Shown: positions 62,213-64,000 of the stretch, one piece after another
Numbering within the stretch: the first letter of the stretch is position 1
Layout of the letters: every line of letters starts with the position of its first letter
Assembly: GCA_009741485.1 (NCBI GenBank)
Contig: CM019220.1
Span: forward strand, 557,529-621,528
Length of the DNA stretch: 64,000 nucleotides
Source: Malurus cyaneus samueli
Lineage: Eukaryota > Chordata > Aves > Passeriformes > Maluridae
Direction of reading: 5' to 3'
Made by a program: the position numbers and the translations under genes
The notes under the pieces: model-generated
Database searches by the model: none
Told to the model about the DNA's origin: nothing
Seen by the model: the letters and a program-made list of their open reading frames with translations, nothing else

Positions 62213-64000
62213 CTGCCAAGAAGTACGGAAAACACTCCCTGTGTCCTCAGCTGTCAAGGTTTAGAGCTCAGAAGAGGTTTGGAGGGGCTCTGCCGGGGGT
62301 TAAATACCTGCTGTGCTTTGTGTGGCTGCCAAGGTCAGCAGTGGCTGCTCTCCTGCCCACTCCCCGTGTCTGCTCAGCACACATTTCCAGGTTTCTGCTT
62401 GGCTGGCCTGGTTCCTCCCAGATTGGCTTTTGGGCAGTGCGTCACTGATCACCTTGACTGATGGTGATCTGCTGGCCCTCTGGCCAGTGACCTTGTGCCC
62501 TTTGGCCAGTGGCGTGGCCATGGGGCACATGGCTGCACACGTGCACCCCGGGGAGACAGGGGTTTGGCTGAGCTGGACCTTGCTGGGCTCCCACCCTGGG
62601 CTGAGCTTCCATGGCCCTGGGGACTGAAGGACATTTACAGCCTGGACACTGCTGCTGGCCCTGAAAACTCTGCCAGCTCAACTGCTCTGTGACCCCATAG
62701 GTGCAAATCCAAAACGTCCCCGCATTTGTCTGGGAGTGACAGAATTTGGGCTGTAGCCAACCTCCAGCCCTACTCAGAACAAGTCCCGACCCACGAGCCT
62801 GGCCTGGGGAGGCTGATTTCAAACAAGTCCCGACCCACGAGCCTGACCTGGGAAGGCTGATTTCACTCTCAGTGGTGCCCAGACAGCAGCGTTGGCTCTG
62901 GACACCCCCTGGCCCTGCCTCAGCCCAGGAGCCCATCGGGGCTCTGTGGTGGTCACAGGGTGTCGGTGGAAGCCTCGTCAGCCCCAGTTTAGGGGAGCCA
63001 GAGTGCTCCTGGGGCTGTGGGGTGAGTGAGTGATGGGAGGGGACTGCAGTTAACTGGTCCTGCTTTCTGTCCCAACAGAAGATATTTTAGGCATCAGCTG
63101 GAGAGGCAGAATCTGGCATTTGCTGTTGACCTCTGGGAATTGATGGAAGCTCTGATAATTGGAGAAATGCTAGGTAATTAATTACTGGGTGGAAGCACAT
63201 TGTGTGGGGCTCACTTACATTCTACATTTAGGCAGTAATACAGTCCTGCTTCCCTAATGTGGAAATGCTGTAACTGAGGCAGCCTTTCCCTGGGTAAATG
63301 CCCATTTTGCTACCCATCCAAACCCTTTAAATTGCAAAACCCCATATGAAAATAAACATTGCAAGCAAGTGGCCTGGGAAGATGTTAATTGAGTACCTTG
63401 CCCAAGACAGGGTCAGGATAGCTCTGAGAAGGGGAAGGAGCAGAGCTCTCAGGGATATTTCAGGCTTGCTGGAGCCATACCAAAGGCAGGCTGGAAGGGT
63501 TTCTCTGCTCTGATGACGTTCTCCCTCCATGGATGCTGTTCACATATGCCTGCCAAAGATGACTTATTACTGATGCTCCACAGCACTCCTGAAGAATAAG
63601 GACCAGGAGACTCTTTTCTCTCTCGGAAAGGACCAGATTTCTGTGAGGGGCACAGAAAAGCTTTCACTGGGGCTGCACAAACCTTCTGCCTGCCAAAGTC
63701 ACTTGGTGTGATCACTGTGGCTTTCCACAGAAAGATCCATGTTTCAAGCACACAGCAGATCGTGCCATGGGCTGAATGGAGATCTCTGCAGTCATGGCCA
63801 GTGAGTGTTGCCTGATCTGGGAACAGAAGCAGAAGGTTTGCTGCTGTTTGCCAATGGCAGCTGGGGATGTTCCGGGGGAGATCAGATCAGGTTGAGGCTT
63901 TCTGTGGATTCTCCTCCTTCTCTGGCCTTGTTTGGTGGAGGAACATGAAGCTCCCTGGCCCTGCAGCCACCTCCAGCACGGCTGGGTCTGCATGGGGGAG
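62213..64000. other. Region upstream of the UPP2 start
   Basis: I recognise no exon here, though the UPP2 promoter and a 5' untranslated exon may lie here or beyond the window. A direct duplication of about 44 bases occurs at 62779-62866. The rest is unremarkable. Confidence 0.5.
62779..62866 (+). repeat. Two-copy direct repeat, ~44 bp
   Basis: The text 'acaagtcccgacccacgag' through 'aggctgatttca' is present twice in a row with two substitutions. Confidence 0.9.

Overview
This is a 64 kb piece of a vertebrate nuclear genome, most likely a bird. There are no bacterial-style gene blocks. Two intron-rich genes can be rebuilt exon by exon. Every junction used has AG and GT signals and a consistent codon phase. 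Bird is inferred from fragments that resemble CR1 retrotransposon 3' ends, from short introns, and from gene order.

Left and centre (6332-44827, plus strand): CCDC148, a coiled-coil protein, in 14 coding exons that join to 612 codons plus stop. A poly(A) signal lies 68 bases past the stop. Right (51765-62178, minus strand): UPP2, uridine phosphorylase 2, in 7 coding exons that join to 314 codons plus stop. The genes are convergent (tail to tail), as I recall for the same pair in human. A 4.2 kb tandem array fills most of the roughly 7 kb between their 3' ends.

The most unusual property is the tandem-repeat load. At least a dozen separate minisatellites, with unit sizes from 6 to 64 bp, occupy roughly one fifth of the window. 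They sit in many introns, in the intergenic space and at the UPP2 3' end. Nearly all long open frames in the window are readings through these arrays and are not genes. Two arrays touch splice sites. At 59383-60282 the last ~28 coding bases of UPP2 exon 3 and its 5' splice site are repeated 23 times. At 40591-41612 a 10-13 bp unit shaped like a 3' splice site runs up to the acceptor of CCDC148 exon 12.

Other oddities are a 25-N assembly gap flanked by two copies of CCDC148 exon 9 (the first truncated), an ~840 bp block almost free of G (27175-28018), and a UPP2 that lacks the second cysteine of the redox switch described for human UPP2. The two genes show no sign of working together; they are neighbours only. 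I found no RNA genes, CRISPR arrays or complete mobile elements, and no new multi-gene system.
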